A DNA stretch of 64,000 nucleotides from Sphingomonas gei. GTDB taxonomy: Bacteria; Pseudomonadota; Alphaproteobacteria; Sphingomonadales; Sphingomonadaceae. Position numbers and translations under genes: made by a program. Each line of letters starts with the position of its first letter. Within the stretch, counting starts at the first letter, position 1. Below are positions 44,372 through 54,100 of this stretch, piece after piece. The stretch spans positions 248,001 through 312,000 of the forward strand of contig NZ_SRXT01000002.1 of NCBI RefSeq assembly GCF_004792685.1, in the 5' to 3' direction. The notes under the pieces were generated by a model. The model was not told the origin of the DNA. It did no database searches and saw only the letters and a list, made by a program, of their open reading frames with translations.

Positions 44372-44474
44372 ACTGAAGAGTCACAATAGGCAACTAGCGG
44401 AACCTCAACGAGTGAGGGCTGAGGCGCGGCGGGGAGCATTCTCCGTGAGGGCGCCCGGCGACGGGGGATTTTGA

Positions 44475-46100
44475 ATGACGTTCGCGCTAGCGCGGTCGGC
44501 GGGGGCGTTTGCCCTTTGCTGCTGCACGACCAGTCACGCTTATGCACAACAGGCCGAGGCGGCGCCCGCCGAAGCCGTCGCCGATGCCGGCACCGATGGC
44601 CGCGTCGTCGACATCTATAATTTCCGTATCGAGGGAAACACCGTCCTGCCGCGCATGGCGGTCGAGAAGGCAGTGATGCCGTTTCTCGGCCCCAAGCGGC
44701 CGATCGGCGATGTCGAGGCCGCGCGCGCCGCGCTGGAAAAGGCGTATCGCGGCGAAGGCTATGAGACCGTCTCGGTCGAGCTTCCCGAGCAGGAAGTGAA
44801 AGGCGGAGTGTTCCGCTTCAACGTCGTCGAGACCAAGATCGGGCGCGTCCGCGTCACCGACGCGCGCTATTTCTCGCCCGAGGACATCAAGAAGTCGCTG
44901 CCCGCGCTCGCCGAGGGCTCGGTGCCCAATTACAAGGCGGTGTCGCGCGAGATCGCGGCGGCGAACAAATCGGGCGACCGGCTGATCATGCCGACGTTGC
45001 GCGCCGGCGATCTGCCGGGCGAAGTCGATATCGATCTCGCGGTCGAGGATCACGCGCCTTATCACGGCTCGTTCGAAGTCAACGATCGCAGCAGCAGCCG
45101 CACCGAGCGGCTGCGCGCCTCGGCCTCGGTGCGCTACACCAATCTGTTCCAGCTCGGCCATTCGCTGTCGCTGCAGGGGCAGATGACTCCGACCAAGCCC
45201 GACCAATCCTATGTGCTGTCGGGCTCCTATGTCGCGCCGATCGGCGGCGAGGGCTTCTCGCTGCTCGGCTATGTCGTGCGCTCGAACAGCGACGTCGCGG
45301 CGATCGGCGGAATCGGCGTGCTGGGTACCGGCACGATCGTCGGGCTGCGCGGGCTGTACAGCTTCACCAGCGGCGAGGGCGCGAGCCAACTGGTGCACCA
45401 GTTCACCGCCGGGATCGACTACAAGAATTTCGAGGAAAATCTGATCCTCGGCGCCGATACCGCGTCGACGCCGATCGATTATTACCCGATCACCGCGCAA
45501 TATTCGCTGGCGCGCCGCACCGACAGAGACGAGCTCGATCTCTCGCTGGGCGTCAATGCCGGGCTGCGCGGGCTGGGCGCCGGCGATCGCGGCTTCGGGC
45601 TCAAGCGCTTCAACGCCAGCGCCAATTGGGTCACGCTGCGCTCGGACCTTTCCTATCTCTACAAATATCCGGGCGACTGGCGCGCCGGGATCAAATTGTC
45701 GGCCCAGATCGCCGGCGGGCCTTTGATCTCGAACGAGCAATTCTCGGCGGGCGGGCTCGACAGCGTGCGCGGCTATTACGAGAGCCAGGAACTCGGCGAC
45801 GACGGCGCCACCATGCAGTTCCAGGTCGACAGCCCGTCTTTCTCTGACGGGGTGAAATGGATGAACGAGATGCGCGTGTTCGGCTTTGTCGACGCCGGCA
45901 TCCTCCACGTCCGCGACGCGCTGCAATCGCAGCAGAGCGTGACCAACCTGCTCAGCGTGGGTGCCGGGCTGCGCTTCCGCGCCTTCAAATATTTCAACGC
46001 ATCGACGCTGCTCGCGGCGCCGCTGCGCAACGAAGCCGGCCTGCCGATGGACGTGGGCGACCGCCTGCGCGCGCAGGTCCGCTTCTGGGCCGAATTCTAA
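44475..46100 (+). CDS. TpsB-type two-partner-secretion transporter (ShlB/FhaC/HecB family)
   Basis: A 541-residue outer-membrane protein that exports a TpsA partner. A signal peptide ends at YAQ (about residue 25). POTRA modules follow (VDIYNFRIEGNTVLPRMAVEKAV, ARAALEKAYRGEGYETVSVELPEQEV, GRVRVTDARYFSPEDIKKSLPAL), then a 16-strand barrel beginning near residue 195 (GSFEVNDRSSSRTERLRASASVRYTNLFQLGHSL). The barrel includes the conserved FSAGGLDSVRGYYES motif of the long loop 6 and ends in RAQVRFWAEF with terminal Phe. It is the first gene of the operon, whose last secreted product (51153) is the obvious substrate. Confidence 0.93.
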   Translation: MTFALARSAGAFALCCCTTSHAYAQQAEAAPAEAVADAGTDGRVVDIYNFRIEGNTVLPRMAVEKAVMPFLGPKRPIGDVEAARAALEKAYRGEGYETVSVELPEQEVKGGVFRFNVVETKIGRVRVTDARYFSPEDIKKSLPALAEGSVPNYKAVSREIAAANKSGDRLIMPTLRAGDLPGEVDIDLAVEDHAPYHGSFEVNDRSSSRTERLRASASVRYTNLFQLGHSLSLQGQMTPTKPDQSYVLSGSYVAPIGGEGFSLLGYVVRSNSDVAAIGGIGVLGTGTIVGLRGLYSFTSGEGASQLVHQFTAGIDYKNFEENLILGADTASTPIDYYPITAQYSLARRTDRDELDLSLGVNAGLRGLGAGDRGFGLKRFNASANWVTLRSDLSYLYKYPGDWRAGIKLSAQIAGGPLISNEQFSAGGLDSVRGYYESQELGDDGATMQFQVDSPSFSDGVKWMNEMRVFGFVDAGILHVRDALQSQQSVTNLLSVGAGLRFRAFKYFNASTLLAAPLRNEAGLPMDVGDRLRAQVRFWAEF

Positions 46101-46132
46101 GCTTTTTTCTTACCGGGTGACGGGGAACATCG

Positions 46133-47956
46133 ATGGCTAAAAAGAATCTTCTGACGGCGGCATTCCTGCTTGCTGCGCTGACGCCGAGCACGGCTTCCGC
46201 GCAGGATTGGTGGAATTCCGACTGGAGCGAGCGCCGCAAGATCACGCTCAATGCACCCGCGGTGCGCGGGCTGACCGAGGAAGTGAAGCGCGCGCCGGTG
46301 CTGGTGCGGCTCCATTCGGGGGTGCTCGATTTCAGCAAGGTCAAGCCCGACGGCAGCGACCTGCGCTTCGTCGCTTCGGACGACAAGACCCCGCTCAATT
46401 ATCATGTCGAGCGCTTCGATCCTTCGGCCGAGATCGCTCTGGTGTGGGTCGACGTGCCGTCGGTCGCGCCGGGCGCCAGCCAGAACATCTGGCTCTATTA
46501 TGGCAGCGCCGCGGCCAAGCCCGTCGCCAATCCGGCCGGCACCTATGACGGCGAGCAGTCGCTGGTCCAGCATCTCAGCGACAATGGCGCGCCGACCGAC
46601 GCCACCGCCAATGCCAACCGCGTCACTGCGTTCAGCGCGAAGCCGACCGTAGAAGGCGTGATCGGCGGCGGCGCGACGCTGACTGCCGCCAGCCAGATCC
46701 GCATCGCGCCGAGCGACTCGCTCAGCGTCGCGGCCGAGGGCCGGATGACCTTCTCGAGCTGGATCAAGCCGGCCAATGCCGGGATGCCGGCCGATGCGGT
46801 GCTCTACACCAAGCTGGGCGCCGGCGGCGAAGCTGCGCCGCAGCGGCTGACGGTCGGGCTGCGCGGCAGCGTGCCCTATGTCCGCCTGGTCGGTGCCGAC
46901 GGCGCGCCGGTCGAAGCGCTGTCGGGCGCGCCGCTGCCGGGGGGCAGCTGGGCGCATCTCGCGGTCACCGCCGGCGACGGCAAGGTCACGCTCTACGTCA
47001 ATGGCGGTCCGGTCGCGACGCTCGACGCCAAGCTGCCGGCACTGGCCGGCGAGGACGTGATCGGCGCAGTCGGCGGCCAGGCCGGCTTTGTCGGCGATGT
47101 CGACGAGATCGGCCGCGCCAACACGGTGCGCTCGGCATCGGCGATCGCGCTTGCCGCCGGTTCGCAGGATCGCTCGGCGAGCTTCGCCAGCGTCGCCGCC
47201 GAAGGCGAGGGCGCCAGCGCCGGCGGGCATAATTACTTCGGCATCCTGGTCAGCGCGCTGACTCCCGATGCCTGGGCAGTGATCCTGCTGCTCGGCGTGA
47301 TGGCGCTGATCTCGTGGTTCATCATGATCCTCAAGGGCCGGCTGCTGCTCAAGACCGCGGGCGCCAATCGCCGCTTCCTGACCAGCTACGGCCACGCCAC
47401 GCGCGGACAGGGCGCGCATTCGGGGCTCAACTCCTCGGAGCTGGCGACGGCCCAGCCGGACTCGTCGCTGGCGCGTCTGTTCGAGATCGGCCAGCAGGAA
47501 CTCAAGCCCCGGCTCGCCGAGGCGGCCGCCGCGCGCGGCACCGACCGCCACGCCATCGCGCCGCAATCGATCGCGGCGATCCGCTCGGCGCTCGATGCCG
47601 GCCAGGCGCGCGAGGAGCAAAGGCTCAACAAATGGATGGTGCTGCTAACCATCGCGATCTCGGGCGGGCCGTTCATGGGGCTGCTCGGCACCGTGGTCGG
47701 GGTGATGATCACCTTTGCCGGCGTGGCTGCCGCCGGGGACGTCAACATCAACGCGATCGCCCCGGGCATCGCCGCGGCGTTGCTCGCCACCGTCGCCGGC
47801 CTGGCGGTCGCGATCCCGGCCTTGTTCGGCTATAATTATCTCCAGAGCCGCCTCGACGAAATCTCGACCGACAACCAGATCTTCGTCGACGAGCTCGAGA
47901 AGCGCATCGCCGAGACCTATCGCCCCGGCGCGCCTGTCGCGCTGGCCGCCGAATAG
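46133..47956 (+). CDS. DUF2341-LamG-ExbB fusion: periplasmic lectin-like domains joined to a proton channel
   Basis: A 607-residue protein with unusual architecture. A signal peptide (to ASA, about residue 23) is followed by a DUF2341 domain (QDWWNSDWSERRKITLN, DLRFVASDDKTPLNYHVERFD, NIWLYYGSAAAKP) and a LamG/concanavalin-like region near residues 140-345 (MTFSSWIKPANAG, GGSWAHLAVTAGDGKVTLYVNGGPVATLD). A membrane helix near residue 375 leads to the MotA/TolQ/ExbB domain, with helices near residues 503-530 and 545-570 (GPFMGLLGTVVGVMITF, IAAALLATVAGLAVAIPALFGYNYL). Normal ExbB lacks the periplasmic part. It is followed at 9 bases by exbD, so it is probably the channel subunit of a dedicated TonB motor. 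Confidence 0.9.
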   Translation: MAKKNLLTAAFLLAALTPSTASAQDWWNSDWSERRKITLNAPAVRGLTEEVKRAPVLVRLHSGVLDFSKVKPDGSDLRFVASDDKTPLNYHVERFDPSAEIALVWVDVPSVAPGASQNIWLYYGSAAAKPVANPAGTYDGEQSLVQHLSDNGAPTDATANANRVTAFSAKPTVEGVIGGGATLTAASQIRIAPSDSLSVAAEGRMTFSSWIKPANAGMPADAVLYTKLGAGGEAAPQRLTVGLRGSVPYVRLVGADGAPVEALSGAPLPGGSWAHLAVTAGDGKVTLYVNGGPVATLDAKLPALAGEDVIGAVGGQAGFVGDVDEIGRANTVRSASAIALAAGSQDRSASFASVAAEGEGASAGGHNYFGILVSALTPDAWAVILLLGVMALISWFIMILKGRLLLKTAGANRRFLTSYGHATRGQGAHSGLNSSELATAQPDSSLARLFEIGQQELKPRLAEAAAARGTDRHAIAPQSIAAIRSALDAGQAREEQRLNKWMVLLTIAISGGPFMGLLGTVVGVMITFAGVAAAGDVNINAIAPGIAAALLATVAGLAVAIPALFGYNYLQSRLDEISTDNQIFVDELEKRIAETYRPGAPVALAAE

Positions 47957-47965
47957 GGGGCGGCG

Positions 47966-48379
47966 ATGCAGGTCAAGGGCAAGGGCAAGAAGAAGCTCTA
48001 CGACGATATCAACATCACGCCGATGCTCGATCTCGCGTATGTGCTGCTCGTCATCTTCATCATCATGACCACTGCTTCGGTGCAGGGCATCAAGGTCAAC
48101 GTTCCCAAGGCCAGCAGCTCGGTGAGCCTGGCCAAGCCGACCACCAAGGCGATCACCGTCGACAGCGACGGGCAGGTCTATCTCGACACCTTCCCGGTGA
48201 CGATCGACGAGCTCGAAAGCCAGCTGCGCTCGTTCAAGGCAGTGACTCCGGACTTTCCGGTGGTGATCAAGGGCGACCGCGTCGCGCAGTTCGGCCGGAT
48301 CACCGAAGTCCTCGACGCCTGCTCGCGGGTCGGCATCTCCCAGCTCGGTATCGTCACCGAGCGCGTGAAGCCGAGCTGA
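47966..48379 (+). CDS. exbD: ExbD/TolR family protein
   Basis: A 137-residue inner-membrane protein with one helix at residues 20-42 (INITPMLDLAYVLLVIFIIM). This carries the aspartate that conducts protons in ExbD. A periplasmic domain follows (VNVPKASSSVSLAKPTTKAITVDSDGQVYLDTFPVTIDELESQL, FPVVIKGDRVAQFGRITEVLDACSRVGISQLGIVTER). It sits between the ExbB fusion (9 bases) and tonB (3 bases), so these form one translational unit. The catalytic Asp and overall length are normal. Confidence 0.94.
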   Translation: MQVKGKGKKKLYDDINITPMLDLAYVLLVIFIIMTTASVQGIKVNVPKASSSVSLAKPTTKAITVDSDGQVYLDTFPVTIDELESQLRSFKAVTPDFPVVIKGDRVAQFGRITEVLDACSRVGISQLGIVTERVKPS

Positions 48380-48382
48380 GCG

Positions 48383-49084
48383 ATGGCCGACGCCCTCATC
48401 CAACGGCGCCCGGACCGGATCCTGCCGATCGTCACCGGCGTCGGCCTGATCCTGATCGCGGCGCTGGCCGTCTACTTGCTCTGGCCGACGGCGAACCCCG
48501 CCGCCCAGCGCGAGCGGGTGATCCAGGAAATCACCGTGCTGCAACCGCCACCGCCGCCTCCGCCTCCCGAGCCGGAGGAGAAGATCATGGAGGAAGAGCC
48601 CGAGATCGTCGAACCGACCGACGATCCCAAGGTCCAGGAGGATGTCGACACCCCGGTCGAGACGCCGACCGATGCGCCGCCTTCGCCGACGCCGTCTTCG
48701 GAAGCGGCCGGGCTCGATCGCGCCGCGGATGCCGGGTCGGACAGCTTCCGCCTGGCCGCGGGCAAGGGCGGCGGGCTGTTCGGGCGCGGCGGCGGCGGGG
48801 GCGGCGGGGGTGGCTGGGGGGCGTTCGTCGAGACGCATGTCCGCCGCGCGCTGCAACGCGATCCGCGCACCCGCAGCGCCAACGGCTTCGTCCGCGTCGC
48901 CTTGAGCATCGATCCCAACGGGCGCTTCGTCGGCGCCGCGCTGCGCTCGACCACCGGGGACAACAAGCTCGATGCCGCGATCCGCGACGTGCTGTCCGGA
49001 TTGCCGCCGCTGGGCCGCGGCCGGCCACCCAAGGTGGAAGGCCTGACCAACGCCACGATCAACATGAAACGCACCGACGGCTGA
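48383..49084 (+). CDS. tonB: TonB family energy transducer
   Basis: A 233-residue protein with an N-terminal membrane helix (residues 15-33) and a poly-Pro stretch (LQPPPPPPPPEPEE), then acidic repeats. A run of nine or so glycines (LFGRGGGGGGGGGWG) comes before the C-terminal TonB fold (FVETHVRRALQRDPRTRSANGFVRVALSIDPNGRFVGAALRSTTGDNKLDAAIRDVL). The Gly linker between the spacer and the C-terminal domain is unusual. It is encoded 3 bases after exbD. No TonB-dependent receptor is in the operon, so its partner may be the STN-bearing exoprotein or a receptor elsewhere. Confidence 0.9.
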   Translation: MADALIQRRPDRILPIVTGVGLILIAALAVYLLWPTANPAAQRERVIQEITVLQPPPPPPPPEPEEKIMEEEPEIVEPTDDPKVQEDVDTPVETPTDAPPSPTPSSEAAGLDRAADAGSDSFRLAAGKGGGLFGRGGGGGGGGGWGAFVETHVRRALQRDPRTRSANGFVRVALSIDPNGRFVGAALRSTTGDNKLDAAIRDVLSGLPPLGRGRPPKVEGLTNATINMKRTDG

Positions 49085-49113
49085 GCCGGACGGCAACAAG
49101 AACGGAAATTCCC

Positions 49114-50652
49114 ATGTCCCTTCGCACCCATTTGCTTGCCGGCGCGGCGCTGCTGGCCGCGCTCGGTTCTCCGGTCCAGGCCCATGCCCAGACCACCGAC
49201 GATATCGGCATCGAACTGCTCCAGCTGCTCGTCGACGAAGGCGTGCTGCCGCGCGAGAAGGCCGATCAGTTGCTCGCCAAGGCCCGCGACGCCGCGGCCT
49301 TGCGTGCCCAGCGCGAGGCGCCACGCACCGCCGCGACGATCGACGTGCCCTATGTGCCCGAAACGGTGCGCGCGCAGATCCGCGACGAAGTGAAGCAGGA
49401 AGTGGTGGCGCAGGCGCGCAGCGAAGGCTGGATCGCGCCCAACACGCTGCCCGAATGGACCCAGCGGATCAGCATCAACGGCGATTTCCGGATCCGCTCG
49501 GAGCTGCAGAATTTCTCGAAGGACAATTTCCCGTTCTTCCCCGATGTCGGCGCGATCAACCGCGCGCGGGGCGTCACCAATTCGGGCGGCTTCCCGCTGC
49601 TCAATTCGCTGATCGACCGGCGCCGGCTCAATTATCGCGCGCGGATCAACGTCGACGCCAACATCACCAAGGAGGTCCAGGTCGGCTTCCGGCTTGCCTC
49701 GGGCAACGAGCCCGGCGCGGTTTCGACCAACGCCACGCTCGGCAATTTCTTCCAGAAGGACGAGTTCTGGCTCGACCGCGCTTATATCGCCGTCACGCCG
49801 CTCAAGGGCCTGACCTTCACCGGCGGGCGCATCGCCAATCCGTTCCTCGCCACCGACATGGTGTGGGATGCCGATATCAACCCCGAAGGCGTCGCGGCGA
49901 CGGCGCGGCATGGCTTTTTCGACGACAAGGTCGCGGTGTTCGGCACGGCGGCCTATTTCCCGCTCGAGGAACGGCTGCTCTACAGCGACAGCTTCATGGC
50001 GGGCGGCCAGCTGGGCGTCGAGGCGAAGCCTGCGGACAATCTGACCTTCACCGTCGCCGGTTCCTATTATAACTTCCAGGGCATCCAGAGCCGCAAGAAC
50101 GCGCCCGACGGGTCGCGGCTCAATGACTACACCGCGCCGCTTTTCCTCGAAAAGGGCAATTCGGTGTTCAACGTCCGCACCGACGGACTGACCACGCTGG
50201 CCGGCCTGGCATCCGATTTCGATCTCGCCATCGGCCATGCCAATCTGGCGTACGATCACGGCGACCTGCGCTTCGGGCTGACCGGCGAAGTCGTCAAGAA
50301 CCTCGCGCTCGATCGCGCCGAGATCGCGCGGCTGCGCGGCGAGCCCGGCGTTCCGGCGGGCGATCTCGGCTGGCAGGTCCGCTTCGACGCCGGCTATCCG
50401 ATCATCCGCAAGCTCGGCGACTGGCATATCTCCGCCGCCTACAAAAGGATCGAGACCGACGCGGTGGTCGACATCTTCGCCGACAGCGACTTCGGCCTCG
50501 GCGGCACCGACGTGAAGGGCTACGCGATCGAAGGCGCGGTCGGCATCTACGACAATACCTCGATCGGGGTGAACTGGCTCAGCACCGACGCGATCAACCG
50601 GCCGCCTTTCTCGGTCGACGTGCTCCAGATCAACCTCGTCTCGCGGTTCTGA
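49114..50652 (+). CDS. Putative outer-membrane porin
   Basis: A 512-residue protein with a signal peptide ending at HAQ (about residue 26). A periplasmic helical stretch follows (IGIELLQLLVDEGVLPREKADQLLAKARDAAALRAQREA), then a beta barrel (WTQRISINGDFRIRSELQNFSKDNF, DRRRLNYRARINVDANITKEVQVGFRLASGNEPGAVSTNATLG, LTFTGGRIANPFLATDMVWDADINPEG) ending in LQINLVSRF. The match is to the putative porin family PF16930. Its placement between tonB and the exoprotein gene is conserved in my memory of related loci, but the solute, if any, is unknown. It may instead stabilise the export complex. Confidence 0.85.
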   Translation: MSLRTHLLAGAALLAALGSPVQAHAQTTDDIGIELLQLLVDEGVLPREKADQLLAKARDAAALRAQREAPRTAATIDVPYVPETVRAQIRDEVKQEVVAQARSEGWIAPNTLPEWTQRISINGDFRIRSELQNFSKDNFPFFPDVGAINRARGVTNSGGFPLLNSLIDRRRLNYRARINVDANITKEVQVGFRLASGNEPGAVSTNATLGNFFQKDEFWLDRAYIAVTPLKGLTFTGGRIANPFLATDMVWDADINPEGVAATARHGFFDDKVAVFGTAAYFPLEERLLYSDSFMAGGQLGVEAKPADNLTFTVAGSYYNFQGIQSRKNAPDGSRLNDYTAPLFLEKGNSVFNVRTDGLTTLAGLASDFDLAIGHANLAYDHGDLRFGLTGEVVKNLALDRAEIARLRGEPGVPAGDLGWQVRFDAGYPIIRKLGDWHISAAYKRIETDAVVDIFADSDFGLGGTDVKGYAIEGAVGIYDNTSIGVNWLSTDAINRPPFSVDVLQINLVSRF

Positions 50653-50661
50653 GGGGCAGTG

Positions 50662-51120
50662 ATGCGCAACATCCTCATCGCCGCCGCCTTGCTCTGCTGC
50701 GCGGGCGCCCCGGCGCTCGCCCAGCAGGCAACCCCTACCGCCAAGCCGCAATCGGCGGCCGAGCGCATCGCCGAACTCGAAGGCCAGCTGATCCGCCAGG
50801 AGCGCATCGCCGACAATGCCCGCCAGTCGATGGAGGCGATGCGCGCCGAGATGAAGCTCAAGGACGAACTGCTGGTGCTCGGCCGCGAACGCAATGCCGA
50901 ACTCTATACGATCGCGATGGAGATCGCGCAGAAGTATGTCCGGCGGAAGGACTGGGAGCCCTTCACCCAGCATTCGCGCGTGCGGATGGAAAATCTGAAG
51001 CAGTCCTATGAGGACCGGCTTCGCGCCGCGCGGATCACCGCCGAGACGCTGCCGCCCAGCGTCCAGCAGCGCATGGATGCCGAACTCGGCGCCGGCGCCG
51101 CGGCCAAGCCCGCCCAATAA
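50662..51120 (+). CDS. Periplasmic coiled-coil protein of the secretion operon
   Basis: A 152-residue protein with a signal peptide ending at ALAQQ (about residue 21) and a helical body. The region AERIAELEGQLIRQERIADNARQSMEAMRAEMKLKDELLVLGRERNAELYTIAMEIAQKY has the heptad pattern of a coiled coil. The C-terminus is Ala/Gly-rich. I do not recognise a named family. Its position 9 bases after the porin and directly before the exoprotein suggests a chaperone or scaffold for export, which is inference only. Confidence 0.75.
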   Translation: MRNILIAAALLCCAGAPALAQQATPTAKPQSAAERIAELEGQLIRQERIADNARQSMEAMRAEMKLKDELLVLGRERNAELYTIAMEIAQKYVRRKDWEPFTQHSRVRMENLKQSYEDRLRAARITAETLPPSVQQRMDAELGAGAAAKPAQ

Positions 51121-51152
51121 CGAACTAAATGACTCAGCGCAGGATGCCCGCC

Positions 51153-54100
51153 ATGACCCGCCTACTTCGTCGCCCCACGCTCACCGTGCGCGCTTCCACT
51201 TTGCTCGGCGGGGGCAGCCTCGCCGCGCTCGCGCTGGCGGCGAGCTTCGCGCCGGCACCGGCGCGCGCGCAGGATTTCGGCAGCATGGTGGGCATGCAGG
51301 CCGGCCGGATCACCGGCCCCAACGGCCAGGTCTCGGTATGGAGCGGCGCCAACCGCCCGGTGATCGGCAGCGCCGCGGACGGCCGCCCGCTGATGACGAT
51401 CAAGCAGACCCAGGAAAAGGCTTTGCTCGACTGGGAGGATTTCCGCCTCAAGACCAACGAGGTGCTCGAATTCCAGCAGCAATCGGCCAATTGGATCGCG
51501 GTCAATCGCGTCCATGGCAACCAGGCGGCGGAAGTGAATGGCGAGATCCGCGCGCTCGGCAAGGTCTATATCTTCAACGACAATGGCGTGTTGATCGGCA
51601 AGGACGCCAAGATCAACACCCGCGCTTTGGTCACCGGCCGCGGCTTCTCCGACGTCAACGTCGCCGGCAACACCACGACGATCGTGCAGTCGTCGGAAAA
51701 GGCGTTGCTCGATTGGAGCAACATGAGCCTGCAGGCGGGTGAAGTGCTCAAGTTCCAGCAGGAAAAGGCGAGCTGGATCGCGCTCAACCGCTCGTACAGC
51801 AAGGACGTGACCAAGATCGCCGGCGACGTCCAGGCGACCGGCAACATCTACCTCGTCGCGCCGTCGGGCCTGTCGGTCGAAGGCAAGATCGACGCGCAGC
51901 AGGTGGTGCTGTCGTCGCTGTTCATGCGCGACGACCAATTGTTCGGAGTCTATGAGCCCTTCTCGAAGACCTATATCGGCGGCGGCCTGACGTCGTTCCC
52001 GCGCGATTCCAACCAGCGGACCGACCCGACCTTCTCGAACAGCTGGTCCTATCCCGCCGGCCAGAGCGGGTACAACCCGCTTGGTCAGACCGTCTGGGCC
52101 AATTCCCCCAACTATTACGATCTGATGGGCGACGGCCCGACCGTCGTCGACCCCAATGATCCGCTGCGCTACAACGTCACGGTCGGCCGCAACAGCGTGA
52201 TCAACGCCGGCAAGTTCGGCAAGGTGATCCTGGCGGGACCGCGGGTCACCAACAAGGGCACGATCAACGTCCGCGACGAAGGCCAGGTGATCCTGGCAGC
52301 GGGCGACAACATCTATCTCACCGCCACGACCGGCGGGATGCTCGATGCCTTTGCCGGTGCGTATAACGGCCTTGCCTTCATGCGCGCCAACATCCCGTAC
52401 AGCTGGCCGACCCAGACCGTCACCGACGAGAAATGGCGCGATTTCTATTCGATGCTGCTCGGCAAGGAACTCGCGGTCGGCGATGTGCTGAGCGGGCAGG
52501 ACTATAACAAACTCGTCCAGAATTCGTTCGAGAACGGTCAATATGTCGAAGGCGGCCTGATCGGCGCCTATCTCAACGCCCGCCAGGCCGAGCGCGCCCG
52601 CGCAATCGGCTTCACCGCGCGCAACGAAGGCATCATCACCGCCAAGCGCGGCGGCAGCATCGATTTCCGCGGTCTCAGCCTCGAGCAGGCGGGCGCGATC
52701 GACATGACGTCGACTGCTTTGTTCCGCGGTAAGATCAGCTTCGCTGCGACGATCTATGACTGGCGCGAATATGCCAATGGCGACACGCTGGGCTTCGGCT
52801 ATGCGGCGCCCGGCAACGGCACCGTCACCTTCGGCAAGGGCAGCCTGACCCAGATCACGCCCGATCTCGACTCCACCGACATGATCCCGGTTTCGGGCGG
52901 CGCGCAGAGCGTCGGCTCGATCAAGATCAACGCCAACAGCGTCTACATGCTCCAGGATTCGATCATCTACATGCCCAGCGGCAAGATGAACGTCCTGCTC
53001 GATGCCGGCCAGTTCATGTACGACAACAACCGCGGCAACGGCGCCAATGCCGGCAACGAGGACGGCACGCGCTTCCTGATGGAATCGGGCGCGACGATCG
53101 ACCTGTCGGGCTGGAAGACGACGCTGGCGATGGGCTATCATCAGGTCACCGGCAAATTGTTCGCGGCGCAGCTGTCGGACTCGCCGATCCAGAAGGACGG
53201 CCCGCTCTATCGCCGCGAGATTTCGATCGATCGCCGCTCGGGCACCAATCTCGCCAATTGGGGCAGCTTCGACAATCTGTCGCAAGGCACGCTGGCGCAG
53301 TTCCTCACCGACGGCGGTTCGCTAGTGATGGACATCGGCGACGATTTCATCATGAAATCGGGCTCGGTGATCAACGTTTCGGGCGGCGTTACCACCTATC
53401 AGGATGGCTTCGTCTATACCACGTTGCTGCGTCGGCTCGACGGCACGATCATCGATATCCGCGAGGCCGATCCCGACGAGCTCTATATGGGCCTCGCCAA
53501 CGAATGGGTCGATTACGACACCAAATGGGGCAAGCAGACCGCTTATTACATTCCGCTGATGTCGTCGGTGCAGGGCAAGTACGAGACCAGCTATCAGCAG
53601 GGCGGCAAGGGCGGCAAGATCACGATCCTCGCGCCCGACACCGTGCTCCAGGGCACGCTGCGCGGCGAGACCGTCGCCGGACGCTATCAGCGCGGCAACA
53701 TCCCCGCCGGCGGCGCCTTCCTCCTCAATAATGCGGGGGAGAGCGAAGGCGAATATGTCAGCAACAACATCCTGATCACCGCGCAGGAAAAGGCGCTGAG
53801 CGCGCAGTTCGGCTTCGCCGACAAGCTCAGCAACGAATATGGCGAGCTGTTCGGCGACGAATATGATCTCGAAGAGGACGGCTATAGCCGCGACGCGCCG
53901 CGCCGTTACGACAACACCACACTGACCTCGGCCGATTTCTTCAACCGCTCGACGATGGGCAGCTATTCGTTGAACCAGGGCGGTCGAGTCGGCGACGAGC
54001 TGGTCAACAACACCTTCGTCCCGCTCGACGGCGCCGCGGTCATCGTCGAGGCCGGAGTCAATCTCAACCTCGCCAATGGCGCATCGTTCGAGCTCGGCGC

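Larger units (their letters stand above)
44080..44474 (+). other. Leader region before the two-partner-secretion operon
   Basis: This 395-base gap contains no gene. It holds three hairpins in order: a GC stem right after fecR (GCGCCGGC-AATTT-GCCGGCGC, 44083-44103), a terminator-like hairpin with TATTTTC (44202-44236), and an AT-rich perfect 9-base stem (44343-44363). From about 44220 to 44400 the composition is much more AT-rich than the neighbouring genes, as expected for a promoter and regulatory leader. Confidence 0.6.

Noticed and set aside
48472..51117. Minus-strand frame of about 880 codons opposite tonB, the porin and the coiled-coil gene
   Set aside because: It covers three well-supported plus-strand genes, and its translation is compositionally biased with no motif.
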